Origin: Apoderus coryli
Lineage: Eukaryota > Arthropoda > Insecta > Coleoptera > Attelabidae
NCBI GenBank assembly: GCA_911728435.2
Contig: OU452202.1
Location: 12,751,135 to 12,815,134 of the forward strand
Direction: 5' to 3'
DNA length: 64,000 bases
Shown here: in pieces, positions 30,982-43,428 of the stretch
How positions within the stretch are numbered: the first letter of the stretch is position 1
How the letters are laid out: each line of letters starts with the position of its first letter
The notes under the pieces: generated by a model
Told to the model about the DNA's origin: nothing
Seen by the model: the letters and a program-made list of their open reading frames with translations, nothing else
The model's database searches: none
Program-made: the position numbers and the translations under genes

Positions 30982-33900
30982 GCCTTGCTTCTGCCGAATT
31001 AGCGCTCGCCATTCCGTACAGGTACCTAATGCATTTCGCACATTTCAGCGTTTGTGTAATTATTCATTTTTAATTTTGTAATACAAATTTACTTTTTGCA
31101 GGTACAAACTTAATGTAATTTTTTTATTTTTAATAAACAAACAAACTAATTGTTCTTTTGACAGCAGGTAATTTTTGTTTGAAAATTTAAAGCCTACTTG
31201 ATAAAAAAATTACAACTTTTCTTTCATTTTTTCATTTTATTTAATTTTGCAATTATGAAATTAACGTTTAATTTGTAGAAAAAATTAAATTTTTTTCAAA
31301 AAATTGACCATGTTTTTCAACAAATTGATTTTCTTCGAAAACGGTCAGCTTTAGAGCTTATGACCAAGAGTACCTTTTTTGTGTAGAAAACATTGGCGGT
31401 TCAAATTGGTACCTTAAAACCGTAATTTATCCAGTGGCGTAGAAATTCAGGAGAAGAACAACCAACTCCTTCAAAATCTTCACCTATTACGGATTAAAAA
31501 AAAATTCTTGCACAAATCATAGCTTATTATGTATATATATATATATATTTATAGCTATTTGTTTTCTACTTTGTATAAATTAATTTAAACTCTATTGTCT
31601 GTATGTATTTACAAAATCTTTAACAAAATAAAAGCATTTTATTTTAGTCCTAACCGATGTGCTCAATTCCAATGCATTTCTCACTGTTTTTCCGCCTTTT
31701 GTCGTCCCCCGCCCCCAGCATCCCAATCTGGTGCCACATAGTGCTGTGCTGATTTACAACTTCACATCTGTGTTTCTCAACCTCCCTGCTATGTGAGACA
31801 ACACATATCCTATATATGCAGTAGCGTAGAATATATTATTTCAAGTAACTTTTTATAGAAGAGATACAGCATTTTTTTTAATAATCTCGTGTGTACTTTG
31901 CCCTTTTACTTCCGTGCAACTTAGCCTCACTGCTGCGTTGTCCGCGTATAAATTGATTATTATTCTTAGGCCCTCAGCAGACGATTGGCACTCGACGCGG
32001 TTGCAATCGAAGTCGACGCGATTCTGCTTACTGTCAACTTCCTATGCAAATTAACAGAGTTCCGCCAACGGGTAGACTGCGTTACGAACTTGATGCGTTT
32101 GCGTATGAAGCGGCAGTCGTCCCATGCGACCTGTTGAGAACGGGAAAATTAGAGTATGACGAGCGAATCGTCGAATCGTATAAAAAATGTACGTAAATTT
32201 TGTATTTTTGGCAATTTTAGTTAAAATTTTTAAATAAAATACACAGTTGCCACTAGAGAAATAAAAGTTGCTTTTGACATTCTATAGAATGCTACCAATT
32301 TGTATCACTCTCTTGTAATTCTTTTGCAGCAATAAACAACCTACAATGAATATTACGTTCTATGTACGGATTCACCCAAACTCTTTTCTGTGCGTTTGTT
32401 TTCATCCGTCAATACCGATACCAAAACATCACAGCATCCTCTCCATCACTTGAAGTGTTCATTATGAAAATATTTTTTAGTTGATAAAAAGGTTTGGGTG
32501 ACGCTAAAAAATCCAAATTTTTAGGGATATTAAATATGAGATGACTTCAGTGTTATCGGTGATTAACACTAATTTTGTGACAGCTTGATCAGAGATATCA
32601 GCAGTGAAAATACTATGACGAATATAAAATGTCCCCAACGTTTAGAGAGAAATAAATACATCCGGCAACACCGCGTTGGTTTGATATATAGTAATCAGAT
32701 GGAATCGTTCTCAAAAGCTAGCGACTCAAACTAACGGGAGGCAACTCCGTATAGTAGTAAATAGTAGAATGTTGTAGAACAAACGACTATTTACTGGAAG
32801 TGTTCGAGAAAGGAGACAAACCATATATATAGCCAACGTATAACAGGGACGGACAATCAGTCATGAAGTGAAGAGTGAATAGTTGAGAACAGTGTTGTGG
32901 CATATAAACAATAGTGAAATAAATAGTAGAAATAAATAGCGAAAATAAATATAGTCAATTTAATTCGTTAATGTTATTAGTTTGTTTAAGTGTTTATTCT
33001 AAGTAGATAAATTACACACTACGAACTATTAAGTATTCTGTAAAATAAGTATATGTTGATGATTAATAGCGTCGAACTGACTTTCTGGAAAACTAGAAAA
33101 AACGAATAACTTTAATCAAGATATGATGTGAGTTCTGCTCGTTGCTGCCTTGGTGGTTAGTTTAGTGAATTTTTAGTCTATTGGACATTTAGTAATAAGC
33201 GAAAATCCCTTCTCGGTTATATCCCAGTAGAAAGATGTACAACTCGTTTCCACGTTTAATGAATTTGTTTAAATAAAAACAAATGTATACCTTTGTAACC
33301 GCCAATGCGTATAAAATCATGCATCCGTCTATCTATATCACAGATTTGTTTTGAATTTGTTACGCATGAAATGAAAACATATGTGCATTTTATTCCTCTC
33401 TTAGTATATCTTTATTACATATAGAAGTGAACATTTAGACTCATTAGGAATTTAATTTAAAACAAATATCTGGGCTAAACAAAAAGTAGATTATTGAGGT
33501 CAAGAAAATGAATTTGAAAGCAAATAATAATAATTGTCATTCTTATTTTATTTAAAATTCTAATAACATTTATGAAGAAGGATGTGTGCATTGATATCTT
33601 AACTTTAGATGAGCAAAGCATAATCGACAAAATGTCAAAGCTACGGCGCTGAAATGTAAACAACGAGAACATCTTTGGGCATGCGCTGTGCACCATTTGC
33701 AGTCTGTCAAATGCAAGGAGTAGGCAGGGCCGTACTTAAAAACAAATTTGCGTTACCCTGTAATGTCACTGACCTCTATATTAATGTGCAATTTACGAAA
33801 TATCTTAGAATATAAAGACATTGAATGGTCGTCGAAAAAAGAGGAAAAAATAGCAAAAATCTGTGCTTGTGAAGTTTTTATGGGTATATTAGGGAAATAC

Positions 33901-34089
33901 AGATAATTAAAAAACACTTTTCAATATTAACATTTATTTTTATATTAATAGTTAGTAATAGATCTACATCTTAATAATACTATACAAAAAATGTTTTATT
34001 AGCTTATTATATGCACATACATACATATTGCATAATTTATGGTATATGAAGACGCTATTGGTTTAATGAATTTTTATTTTTTTTTTTTT
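30982..34089. other. About 3.1 kb without a recognised gene
   Basis: The stretch contains an (AT)n run at 31,531-31,551 and a GC-richer patch at 31,968-32,170 beginning GGCCCTCAGCAGACG. A segment at 32,640-33,030 with a TATATATA box and repeated AGTGAAATAAATAG reads like a retroviral-type LTR promoter, but no partner LTR was seen. A poly-T run lies at 34,075-34,092. Open frames are short and unsupported. Confidence 0.45.
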
Positions 34090-34389
34090 TTTCAATAAAA
34101 ATACGTGTTTGAGGTCATTTTAGATTTAGACCTAAATATGCATGTTTTAAAAAAATTATGTCATTCTGTAGGCAAAGATTACGATACACGATAACTGGAA
34201 AACTGCTCAACGGATTTTAACGAAATTTGGTACAAAAATAGTATGGAACATGGAGATGAAATGATTAGGTGTTGAGACCCATGGGGCTTAGCTGAAGGGT
34301 ATAAAAAATGCTATAAACTTAAAATAATCATATTTGCTAAACTAAATGGAAAAACTATGTAATTTTCTTTGTTCCAATAGACATTAGCA
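34090..34389 (+). repeat. 300-bp direct repeat, copy 1
   Basis: From AAAATACGTGTTTGAGGTC to CTTTGTTCCAATAGAC the sequence is repeated at 35,328-35,627 with only a few substitutions and one small gap. The pair encloses about 940 bp of unrelated AT-rich DNA. The repeats lack TG...CA ends, so an LTR pair is unlikely; a tandem duplication or two insertions of one repeat are alternatives. Confidence 0.8.
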
Positions 34390-35327
34390 TAAAAAAGACG
34401 ATTATATACAATTAATGTATACAGGGCGTGCGTAATTATTTAAAAAATCTCTTAATATATGTAGATACAATTAAAGCACTATCGAACAATGTCCATTAAT
34501 TTAGAGTATAAAATTTAACTCCAAATATATCCGACATAATATTAATGTGAATGGCCAAAGTTTTAAACTTTGACTATACAGAGCTTACCATGTTTGGTTG
34601 TCGAAATTGGTTTTAAGTCAATTAAGTTTATTATTTGTATTCGATGTAAAAAATGTGTTTGTAAAACCAATGTAGCTTAAAGATTTTAAAGACTTTGGTG
34701 TTGCATATGAAAACCCTCGTTCGCCATTTATTCAACATTAAAAAAAAGACAACCAAAGCTAACTTCCTCATTTTTAAAGTTATTTGTATGCAATTTAATT
34801 AAGACTGTCCTGGAAATATGTAGCTACTCTAGATGTAATATTGATAAAAATTTTGAAGAAATAGACTTCCATAGAAAATCGTGGAATAAAAACCCGATCT
34901 AAAAGTTATTAGGTCTATTTTACGAGCAAAAAGTAAAAAAATACCTCTACCTATAAAAACTAATAACAGGTTGCATGATTTCTACAAAGAATTCCCACAC
35001 GAGGGATTTGTAGAAGAAGAATTAGATTAGAAATCACATAAACTGAATAATTATAAAGTATATTTCAATAACGTTTGATTTAAGAATGTGTAATGTTTTT
35101 CTCCATTATTTGTTTTGTAAATTTATTTTCCATAAAGGAATACATTATTAAAATATTATTATTAGACTCTTGTATTTTTGCCTTATTAACAATGAGCAAA
35201 AATGTTTAATAATCATAATTTCTCTTAACTTTCAATATACCTAATACATCTTAAAAAAATAGAAATTGTGATATGTACCCTGCTAGAGCCACAGTAAGGT
35301 TAGAAATTTAGCAATATTATTTTGTTT
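34390..35327. other. AT-rich DNA between the direct repeats, nothing coding
   Basis: A lone terminus TATACAGGGCGTGCG lies at 34,421-34,435. Reading frames are short and interrupted, and no domain is recognised. The stretch does not resemble the interior of an LTR element. Confidence 0.5.
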
Positions 35328-35627
35328 TCTATCAAAATACGTGTTTTAGGTCATTTTAGATTTAGACCTAAATATGCATGTTTTAAAAAAATTATGTCAT
35401 TCTGTAGGCAAAGATTACGATACACGATAACTGGAAAACTGCTCAACGGATTTTAACGAAATTTGGTACAAAAATAGTATGGAACATGGAGATCAAATGA
35501 TTAGATGTTGAGACTCATGGGGTAGGTGAAGGATATAAAAAATGCTATAAACTTAAAATAATCATATTTGCTAAACTAAATGGAAAAACTATGTAATTTT
35601 CTTTGTTCCAATAGACCTCAGCATTTT
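35328..35627 (+). repeat. 300-bp direct repeat, copy 2
   Basis: This is nearly identical to 34,090-34,389 (AAGATTACGATACACGATAA and the following 200 bp are shared). It is followed directly by the TA-flanked M1 element at 35,629, whose insertion appears to have removed or displaced the sequence after GACCTCAGCAT. Confidence 0.8.
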
Positions 35628-35628
35628 A

Positions 35629-36095
35629 TTTTTTCTACGACTGTCTTTAAATGCCTTTATTATGTGTTCAATCATAATTTGAAAATTTAGTACATTGTAA
35701 TGGTGTTTTTCATTTCACACTAGTTGCTGGGCAACTTTTGAGAAATATTTAAAAATGCACGGGTAAATTTCCTGGTAATGACAAAAGTAGCATCGACTAT
35801 GAAAAATCACCAAAGCAACGCCGACAATACCTACAATAATTAAACCAAAGACAGTTTATTTGTAATTAATAATAATTATAATTATTTCGCTAATTTCGAA
35901 TGTTTCAAAGCTATTTATATAATGAAAATCAGTGATAGTGAATATAGTTTAACACCACCTAGTCAATTTAGTACTTTTGTCATTGTATTTAGGCTTACGC
36001 CAACAGGGCGAATATAGGTAAGTTTCGAAAAACAAATATTTTCCTAAAAATTATGTTTAATTTATTCAAAAGCATTAAAAGAGTTGTAGAAAAAG
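35629..36095 (+). mobile_element. Family M1 element, copy 2
   Basis: The left end TTTTTTCTACGACTGTC follows TA, and the right end (AGCATTAAAAGAGTTGTAG) precedes TA at 36,096. It contains the conserved exon region at 35,922-36,017 with ATG and donor (TATAG|GTAAG), but the frame is broken by a two-base loss. Beyond it an ACCGGGTGTCCCA-type terminus begins at 36,098. Confidence 0.6.
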
Positions 36096-36794
36096 TACCG
36101 GGTGTCCCAAACTCGGCGCCCCAGGCCTATTGAATGAAAACGAGATTAGATATTAAAAATATTTTGAAGTGGTATAAATTGTGTTGCATTCAGGTATATT
36201 TTACGCCTAAAAAATATTTTTTTCCGATTTGGCAATATGGAGAATATGACGTCAGCAGTATTATTTTTCCACGAACATACCTATATTTTGCCACATTCCG
36301 AAAGCCCTAACTTTCCTAAATACCTACCTTTTTACTAATAATTTTTTTTCTATCTTCATCCGCTAAAAAGCTAGTGTGCCAAAACTGACAAAAAAATAGT
36401 ATGAAATATAATTCAACATAGCCATATCAAATCAAATGCTCCATGAAAATTAATTATTCTGTCACATTACTAGTGACAATTGTTGTCAAAATAATAAAGA
36501 ATTAATTGTCAAAACAATAAATACAATACAGAAAGTAATAACAGGTACTTATTTAGAAAGTGTTTATAAAAAAAATGTTTTCGACAGACGAAATAAAAAA
36601 TAATATAATAATTGTTTAATTTATTGCAAAAGATGCATTTTGGTTTTATATAGTGCAGGCAATGTCATCTTCGTCTCATCATCTTTGTTTCTTTCAATTG
36701 TCAGCCATATTTTTTTGACAAAGAAAATAATAAAAATTAGATAATAAACCAAAAAGTGTGATACAACATTAAGTATTGAGAACAGTAATATTTC
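36096..36794. other. Unassigned, with one foldback-type terminus
   Basis: ACCGGGTGTCCCA at 36,098 resembles the F1 end at 1,316, but no matching right end was found. The rest is AT-rich and without motifs. The stretch lies between M1 copy 2 and an inverted M1 end at 36,795-36,912. Confidence 0.45.
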
Positions 36795-36912
36795 CCACTA
36801 GTTGCTAGGCAACGCACGGGTAAATGAAAAACAGCATTACAATGTACTACATTTTCAAATCATGATTGAACATGTTTATAATAAAGGCATTTAAAGACAG
36901 TCGTAGAAAAAA
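36795..36912 (-). mobile_element. Inverted partial end of family M1
   Basis: The reverse complement matches 35,629-35,740, including CTACGACTGTCTTTAAATG, ATTTGAAAATGTAGTACATT and AACTAGTGGG. It could be a truncated second copy in opposite orientation, or the far arm of a composite element spanning 35,629-36,912. TA follows at 36,913. Confidence 0.6.
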
Positions 36913-37213
36913 TAAATTGTATGCCTATATGTGTGTTAATTTGTTAATGTATGTACTTAATATGTTAATAATTTTTCTTTTATTTTATTTATTTGTATTT
37001 TTATTCTAAAAATTAATTAATCTGGCACAGGTGCTAGCAATGCTTCAATGACAACGCTTTCAGTCTCGGGGTGTCGTACAGAGTTAGCGGTCTGTTTTAT
37101 ATTGAAAATGGTTTTATTTTATGAATTTTTTGGTAAAAATATTTTTAAAACTTTCTAGTTGCGGAAGTTTACGTTCTTGTAGCATAAGATGTTTTCCTAA
37201 TATATAAAACTCT

Positions 37214-38738
37214 ACAATGTGTCCCATCGGTAAACTAATCAAGCTGTATATAGAAAACTATACATAAGAGAATTTTCAAAATTTGGCAGAGTATCAATGT
37301 CGACGGGGGCAGATTAGGTAAAATAGTTATAAGTTAGTGACACTCCCACTTATACCGGAAGTAGGTGTCAGCCTGCATATTTCAAATTTTCTACGTAAAA
37401 TTTCAACTAGACTTTGTGTATCATGTCCTATACCTCAGTCTTACCGTTTCTGACTTATTTAAGGTTGGATGTTAAATATGACGTTTGCGGGCTCTTAAAT
37501 CATGATAAAATTTCCGTATAAGGAAACCATCATTTATTGATTTAGCTACTATTTCTATCTCAAACATAGTAATTTTATTGAGCTATTTTAGTAAATATTA
37601 ATACAGGGTGTGCAAAATATCACATTAAACATGAAAACAAGAAAACTGTCAAAATTCAATATTTTTAAATAGAAACCCCAATATTTTATAGTTTTATCTT
37701 ATTAAGCAATAAATATAAGGGTAAATTTGTAAAAGTTAGTATATCTCTAAAATATTTAGTTTTTGAAATATTGCCAAATGAGTAAATTACATACGGTAAT
37801 TTTATTACAAATTTTAAGTTTAAATTTTAAATACATGTTGGTAGTAGCTATGACGGCAATGAAAATCAAAAACTCATTATGACGCTGTCGCTTACCAGTT
37901 TAAAATTACTAATAACAATGCCGGGGCGTTTACATTATCCACAATGACATGAAGATTATTTAAATTTATTTATTATTTATGGACAATGTGATAATAGATA
38001 TTTATTATACAAGGGAAAAAAGTACTAGATTTTAGCTCGAGGTTGTGTTGTCTCCCGACGCGCAGCGTTAAAAAACTGTCAGGTTCAGGTGAGATGTACT
38101 TTAACGAAAGTTAGGTTTATTTAGAAAGGGGAATCTAAAAATATATTCATATACAAGGCATTCCATTTAAAAAAACACAAATATGGTTCATTTCTTATAT
38201 TTGGGACACCCTGTATAGAATCACAATAAGCCATAAATCATTTTTATCGAACCCATTACCCTTATATTTATTGCTTAATAAGATAAAACTATAAGATATT
38301 GGGGTTTCTATTTAAAAATATTGAATTTTGACAGTTTTCTTCTTTTCATGTTTGACGTGATATTTTGCACACCCTGTATTATTATTTACTTAAATAGTTC
38401 AATAAAATTACTATGTTTGAGATAGAAATAGTATCTAAATCAATAAATGAAGCTTTATCATGATTTAAGAGCCTGCAAACGTCATATTTGACATACCTAC
38501 AACCTTAAATAAGTCAGAACGGTAAGACTGAGGTATAGGACATGATACACAAAGTCTAGTTGAAATTTTACGTAGAATCCAAAACTGTAATAATATATAG
38601 TGTTCAATTTGAAATATGCAAGCTGACACCTACTTCCGGTATAAGTGGGAGTGTCACTAACTTATAACTGTTTTACTCCATCTTTTATGTATGGTTTTCT
38701 TTATACAGATTGATTTGGTTCCCGGTGGAACACCCTGT
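37214..38738. mobile_element. Foldback element, family F1, about 500-bp arms
   Basis: The left arm 37,214-37,735 and right arm 38,262-38,738 are inverted copies. Shared blocks include ACTCCCACTTATACCGGAAG, TGATACACAAAGTCTAGTTG, CATCATTTATTGATTTAG-like and GATATTTTGCACACCCTGTA. The ends are ACAATGTGTCCCATCGG on the left and CACCCTGTAT on the right. The spacer holds a short ACAAGGCATTCC...GGACACCCTGTATA unit at 38,150-38,217. Nothing is encoded. Confidence 0.75.
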
Positions 38739-38814
38739 ATTAACGCTCTTAAAATACAAACTAATGGAATGTATTTTACTTCTTATTAGATTATATCGAC
38801 TCGTCGAGCTTAAG

Positions 38815-39835
38815 AATAGTACATGTATGCTGATGACACCACTCTTTTATTATCTGACAGGGATTCTGAAATTCTAAAACATAAGATAAATGTCATGCTC
38901 GATGAATTTCGAATGTGGTGTCGGAGTAACAGGCTGATGATTAACTTTGACAAAACAGTTGCTATACACTTTAATAAGTTCAGAACATTGGATCTCAACA
39001 TAAACTTTGATCATATCCATCTTCCTCTATCAGATTCTGCTAAACTGCTGGGAGTTTTTGTTGATCCGGACTTCAGCTGGGTAACGCATATAGACCACCT
39101 TTGTAAAAAACCTAATACATCTTTATATATTATTAATTCGCTGAAGACTTGCATGAGTGTGCATGTCTTACTTTCAATATATTATGCATTGATGTATTCA
39201 GCAATTGCGTATGGTATAGTGGTCTGGGGCAGGTCTAGTATGATTGACAGAGTGTTTATACTACAAAAACGAGCAGTGCGTTGCATTTTTAATATTCCTT
39301 TTAGGGGTACTTGTAGGGAGGCTTTTAAGCAAAATCGTTTGCTCACAGTCCCATCTATTTACCTATATAAAACACTCTGTCATATTTACAAACATAAAGA
39401 TGGCGCGCGTACGTGTGGAGACAACCACGAGTATTCCACTAGGGGAAGGGACCGATTGTACTTGCCTCGTCCCAAACACGAATTTTACAAAAAGTCACCA
39501 AAATACGCGGGCTACCAATGTTATAATCTCCTGCCCGAGGACGTTAAGGGTTGCCTAACTGAGACACAATTTAAAAGAAAATTGAAACTGTATTTGATTG
39601 ATAGCGTGTTCTACAGCTTTCAGGAGTTTGTGGATACTAATGCGGACGGTAGTTTTTTTTTGTTCATTTGTTTGTGTATTTGTTGTTTATTTATTTATTT
39701 ATTTTTCTCTGAATGTTATTATGAGTGTTTTTATTTTGAACATTATTGTTTACATATTGACATGTCTATGTACAGAAATGTACAATTTATGACTGAAATA
39801 AAGAATTTGAATAGCATTAAATAAATAAACAAACA
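38815..39835 (+). pseudogene. 5'-truncated LINE: RT from the YADD motif to the 3' tail
   Basis: The frame opens abruptly at the RT catalytic motif (MYADDTTLLLSDRDSEILKH) and continues through KLLGVFVDPDFSWVTHI, the post-RT thumb, and QKRAVRCIFNIPFRGTCREA to about residue 270. The last part of the 333-residue frame (39,650-39,824) is low-complexity translation of AT-rich DNA. The 3' end has AATAAAGAATTTG and an AAATAAATAAAC tail. The palm motifs upstream of YADD and the endonuclease are missing, so it cannot retrotranspose. It differs in family from the 4,978 and 12,520 LINEs; Jockey-like is the best guess. It lies just downstream of the bHLH gene, convergent with it. Confidence 0.85.
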
Positions 39836-40640
39836 ATTTTCCGATTTAACCTCGTAATTCATGTTATAATGATACAGTCCAAAATTGTAACACAACAATA
39901 TTTACTCGTGAATTCTGACGTAATAAACTATTTTTTATTCCTCGTTAATAGTTATCTGAACGAAAATATGTTTCATTCTGATTATTATCTCTAGGAAATT
40001 CATTCACAGGAACCTATTTTTAAACTGTAAAATAAAACAACACACATTTCAGTAACTAATAATATACAAAATAAATTTATTTACAATAAATAAGTACAAA
40101 TATTTTGGCACAAGATTTCAACACGAGAATCATCTGGAAGTATACAAAATCAGTGTATATTTAACATAATAACTAGGAAGGTCCCATTTTCAGTAGCACA
40201 ATAAATAGATAAGTTGTTCTTACCGATCAACAACAAATATTCAGCACAGAAAATTGAAAATATTCTTTTGCAACAGCTCAAGTGAAATTAAAAGTTTGAT
40301 AAATTTAATCAGTATTTAATACTGGTGGCAGGAATCCACAGGCTAGCAGTGGCGACTGCCGGCCGTCAGGTGGCACTGCAGGCTACAATCGTGAATGTAT
40401 ACAATTTGTGATAAAAATTCGTTTGATGATGGTGGATGAGTTTATAACGTGGAATTTTTAGGTGTATAACAGAAAAGATTAAGAATCAAGTGTTGTAATT
40501 TACTTAAAATATTTTTTATTAGTTTTTCTCTTCATTTGCTATCTAATTATGGAAACTCCCTAACTCTATACTCTATAAATAAAACTATATATTGGGACAC
40601 ATAATATATTCTTCTAGGAACTGTCTGACTATTAGAACTC
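39836..40640. other. Downstream flank or 3' UTR of the bHLH gene
   Basis: The stretch is AT-rich except for a GC-richer patch at 40,325-40,395 (CTGCCGGCCGTCAGGTGGCA). It lies 3' of the minus-strand stop codon and could be 3' UTR. TTTATT (AATAAA on the minus strand) also occurs at about 40,077. No ORF or repeat was recognised. Confidence 0.45.
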
Positions 40641-40642
40641 CG

Positions 40643-40648
40643 TTTATT
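40643..40648 (-). terminator. Candidate polyadenylation signal of the bHLH gene
   Basis: TTTATT on the plus strand is AATAAA on the coding strand, about 30 bp after the stop codon. It is close enough to be unusual, and other candidates lie farther downstream (near 40,077), so its use is uncertain. Confidence 0.3.
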
Positions 40649-40675
40649 AAAGCCATTTAATATTATCAATTTCAG

Positions 40676-41688
40676 TCAATCGTTATCGTCTTTCTTTTTA
40701 CGCAACTTTCCCTCACGCTGTATAGTTCTGCTTACAGACTCCACACACTCAGCTGTCGTTTCACTGTTGTCATCATCAGAATCAACTAGACTCGCCAATG
40801 TCATGATGTATGAGCACGCTATACGCAATACTGACAACTTTGACAGTTTCTGATTGTGCGAATATGCTGGCACAGAACGACGTAATGTTTCAAATGCCGC
40901 TGAGATTGTATGCACTCGCGTTCTTTCGCGAGCATTAGCTTCTATTCGCCGTTCGCGCGTCATATTCTTATAGTTGCGTTGCTCGCGACGTTGTTCAATC
41001 TTATTACTACCACTACTAGATGACGAAACAGATGCATGCTCGGGAACTTTACTAACTTCTTGTTGTATTTGTTTTTGTTTCAGAGCTGGAAATTGTTCGG
41101 TTGTTTTTAAAATAATTCGCTCAGTTTCAGCTGTTGATAGTTTAGTCACTTGAGGATGCACTGGTACGCGAATGTCATAATTATCTTCAGATTTATTGTC
41201 AGTTTCACGTTTTTTAATAACTAGCGAAACTGGTTCACTTTGCGTTTCATAGTATTTCAGTGGAGATGGCGGACGGAAGTAGGAACTAGGCGATGGACTT
41301 GCGACTACTTCTTGTTTAACCGGGTATGGCACCACGAAACTATCACTACTATTATTACTTCTACTAGTTGCAGTTGAAGTTGGCACTATTATCTTGGATT
41401 GAGGCGGGCTCCATGGTCGAAACGGTGTTGAAATATTATTTGTATTTTCGGCGGCTTCGGCTTTAACTTTAAGACACATGCGTTTCTTCAATGGACCAGT
41501 AAAGATTCCATCAGTCTTGCGTGGTTCAAATAATTTACGTTTGTTTTTCAGAGAGATTGGCCCAATTTTGACTTCTAAGCTATCTTCGCTACTGTCTGTT
41601 GGTGAGTGAACTTCGTTCTCCATGTAGAAATCTTCTCCAGAACAGAAACCCATATCCTCGGTTGATGACAGTGTTGTCATTATGGAAT
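40676..41688 (-). CDS. net: bHLH transcription factor, Net/ATOH8-type, main coding exon
   Basis: This is a nuclear DNA-binding bHLH regulator; in Drosophila, Net shapes wing veins, and the vertebrate relative is ATOH8. Counted from the in-frame ATG at 41,680, the bHLH spans residues 240-298: basic region RIEANARERTRVHTISAAFE, loop PAYSHNQ, helix 2 LSKLSVLRIACSYIMTLASL. The RVHTISAAFETLR and QKLSKLSVLRIA strings are typical of the Net/ATOH8 subfamily. The rest is Ser/Pro-rich, with a conserved-looking basic patch (LKKRMCLKVKAE) and a charged tail KLRKKKDDND. The frame is intact (334 codons). Upstream, TTTTTTTATAG at 41,699-41,689 is a good splice acceptor, so the exon starts at 41,688 and an upstream exon is expected. 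Orthology to net is inferred from motifs. Confidence 0.88.
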
Positions 41689-41989
41689 CTATAAAAAAAT
41701 GATAAACTAATTAAACTTTTAATTCAATGGTTTAGCAAAACAATTGTATTGTACAGAACAAGAAACAGATATTCATTAAATGATTCCCGATTGATTATAA
41801 CTTTACCCTTACCCTGATTCCCTCAAGAACATCCTTCAATAAATTGAAATACAAATATTATCGAAATAATAGTCAAGACTCGACAAAATAACATTATTCT
41901 TAGAATGTAATTATTTCGGTAATATTTGATATCGCACTATTTTTCCAAAAAAAGTGTTTTGGGAAGCGGTAAAACGTGTTTTAGTTTAT

Positions 41990-43150
41990 TATACAGGGTG
42001 TTCCGCATGTATTATGACAAATTGATAGAACATGTTTTAGGCATAAAAGTTCTAATTGGCATGGGTCCCTTTTTGGTAAATATTAACGATAATATTTACC
42101 AATATTATATATTTATATATATATATAAAGAAATGCAATTTTGCACATCCACTAAAGTTTAATTGCCTAATCACATAAAGCAATTTTTTTTAATAAATTT
42201 TTTTAGTAAAGTAAGGGTAAAGTAATTTTAAAGCATTTTTATCTGCTTTACATCGATAGGTCACTTTTGATATTTGTCCCCATAAATCTCGAGAAAATTG
42301 CGTTTAAAATTTCACCAGTTAGGTTCGAATGCCAGATTTGGTAATACTTTTTTTTTAATTTTTGAATAAAATAGTTAGTTTGTTACATTAGTTTATTGGA
42401 AATAATGAACATCATACAATAATAACTAATTTATTAAAATTCTGTTCCGTTACGCAGGTCATATATTTTTTATTATATCAAACTATCATCATGTTGAGAA
42501 AGTTTTGAGGCGACACAACCGATTTTTTTTTGCTGTGATATTGCCTGTTTGACATACCAATATTACAAAAAAACATTGGTTTTTTAATAAGAAAGGACAT
42601 TCATGCTTTTTTTAGATAAAATTTACAGTTTTCGAGTAAATTGAATTTAAAAGGTTTATCTACTAGTCCATATTAAAAAATCTTTTTTTAAAACTTTTGT
42701 TGTTATAAATTTAAAATATTGTTAAGCAGTGGAAATGAAATGAAGAAAACGCCGACATACATTTTGTTTATGGGAAAAATTTTATAATCAATTTACCTAC
42801 TCGAAAACTGTAATTGTATATATATAAAAAACGATGTTTTTTTTGTGATATGACGTCAAATGTCCAATATAACAAGTGAAAAAAAAAGTTTGAGCATTAT
42901 TTCCCCTCCCAGTTTGATACGCTCATGACTATTGTTTTATGGTATTAGGCAATTTAACTTTAGTAGATGTGCAAAATTGCATTTCTTTATCTAAATAAGT
43001 TTTGAAAATATTCACCAAAAACTATCTTCAAATTTGAATGCTGTATCTCATTTATGAAGCATTTGCGGACATATATGTCTATTAGAACGTTTTTTCCTAA
43101 TTGATTGTTCTATCACCTCTCCTCCTAATACATGCGAAACAACCTGTATA
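41990..43150. mobile_element. Foldback element (TATACAGGGTGTTCCGCATG ends) inside the net intron
   Basis: The left end TATACAGGGTGTTCCGCATG and the right end (complement TATACAGGTTGTTTCGCATG) are inverted, and homology continues to the AAGAAATGCAATTTTGCACA block on each side. The spacer contains a SINE-type repeat (42,240-42,535) and more AT-rich DNA. It accounts for most of the predicted 1.74-kb intron of the bHLH gene. Confidence 0.7.
42240..42535 (+). repeat. SINE-type repeat, second copy
   Basis: CTCGAGAAAATTGCGTTTAA, GGTTCGAATGCCAG, TTTTTGAATAAAATAGTTAG and GAGGCGACACAACCGATTTT occur in the same order as at 26,810-27,670, without the LTR-like insert. The tRNA-like head is shortened and its B box has one change. 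It is nested in the intronic foldback element. Confidence 0.6.
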
Positions 43151-43428
43151 TTATGTGACCCAAAGTTAAGTGTTCATTTAAATCAAAATATTATCTTAGC
43201 CATAATATGACAATAATTATAATATAAATGAATTTTTAAAAACTGAGTAATTTTGAACTGATATCAAGATAACGAAATTTAAGATATATTTGTCAAGTAG
43301 GTACACATGTACTAAAAATTTGTCTGCCATAAAATAAAGATGTTAATGACATATTCTTAATTTTAATTTTGAAAATACACATTTTGTTTATTACAACAAT
43401 AATTTTAAAAATAGCTAAAAATACGAAC

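Noticed and set aside
34090..35627. LTR pair of a short retroelement
   Set aside because: The repeats lack TG...CA ends, there is no primer site or polypurine tract, and the interior has no gag or pol motif.
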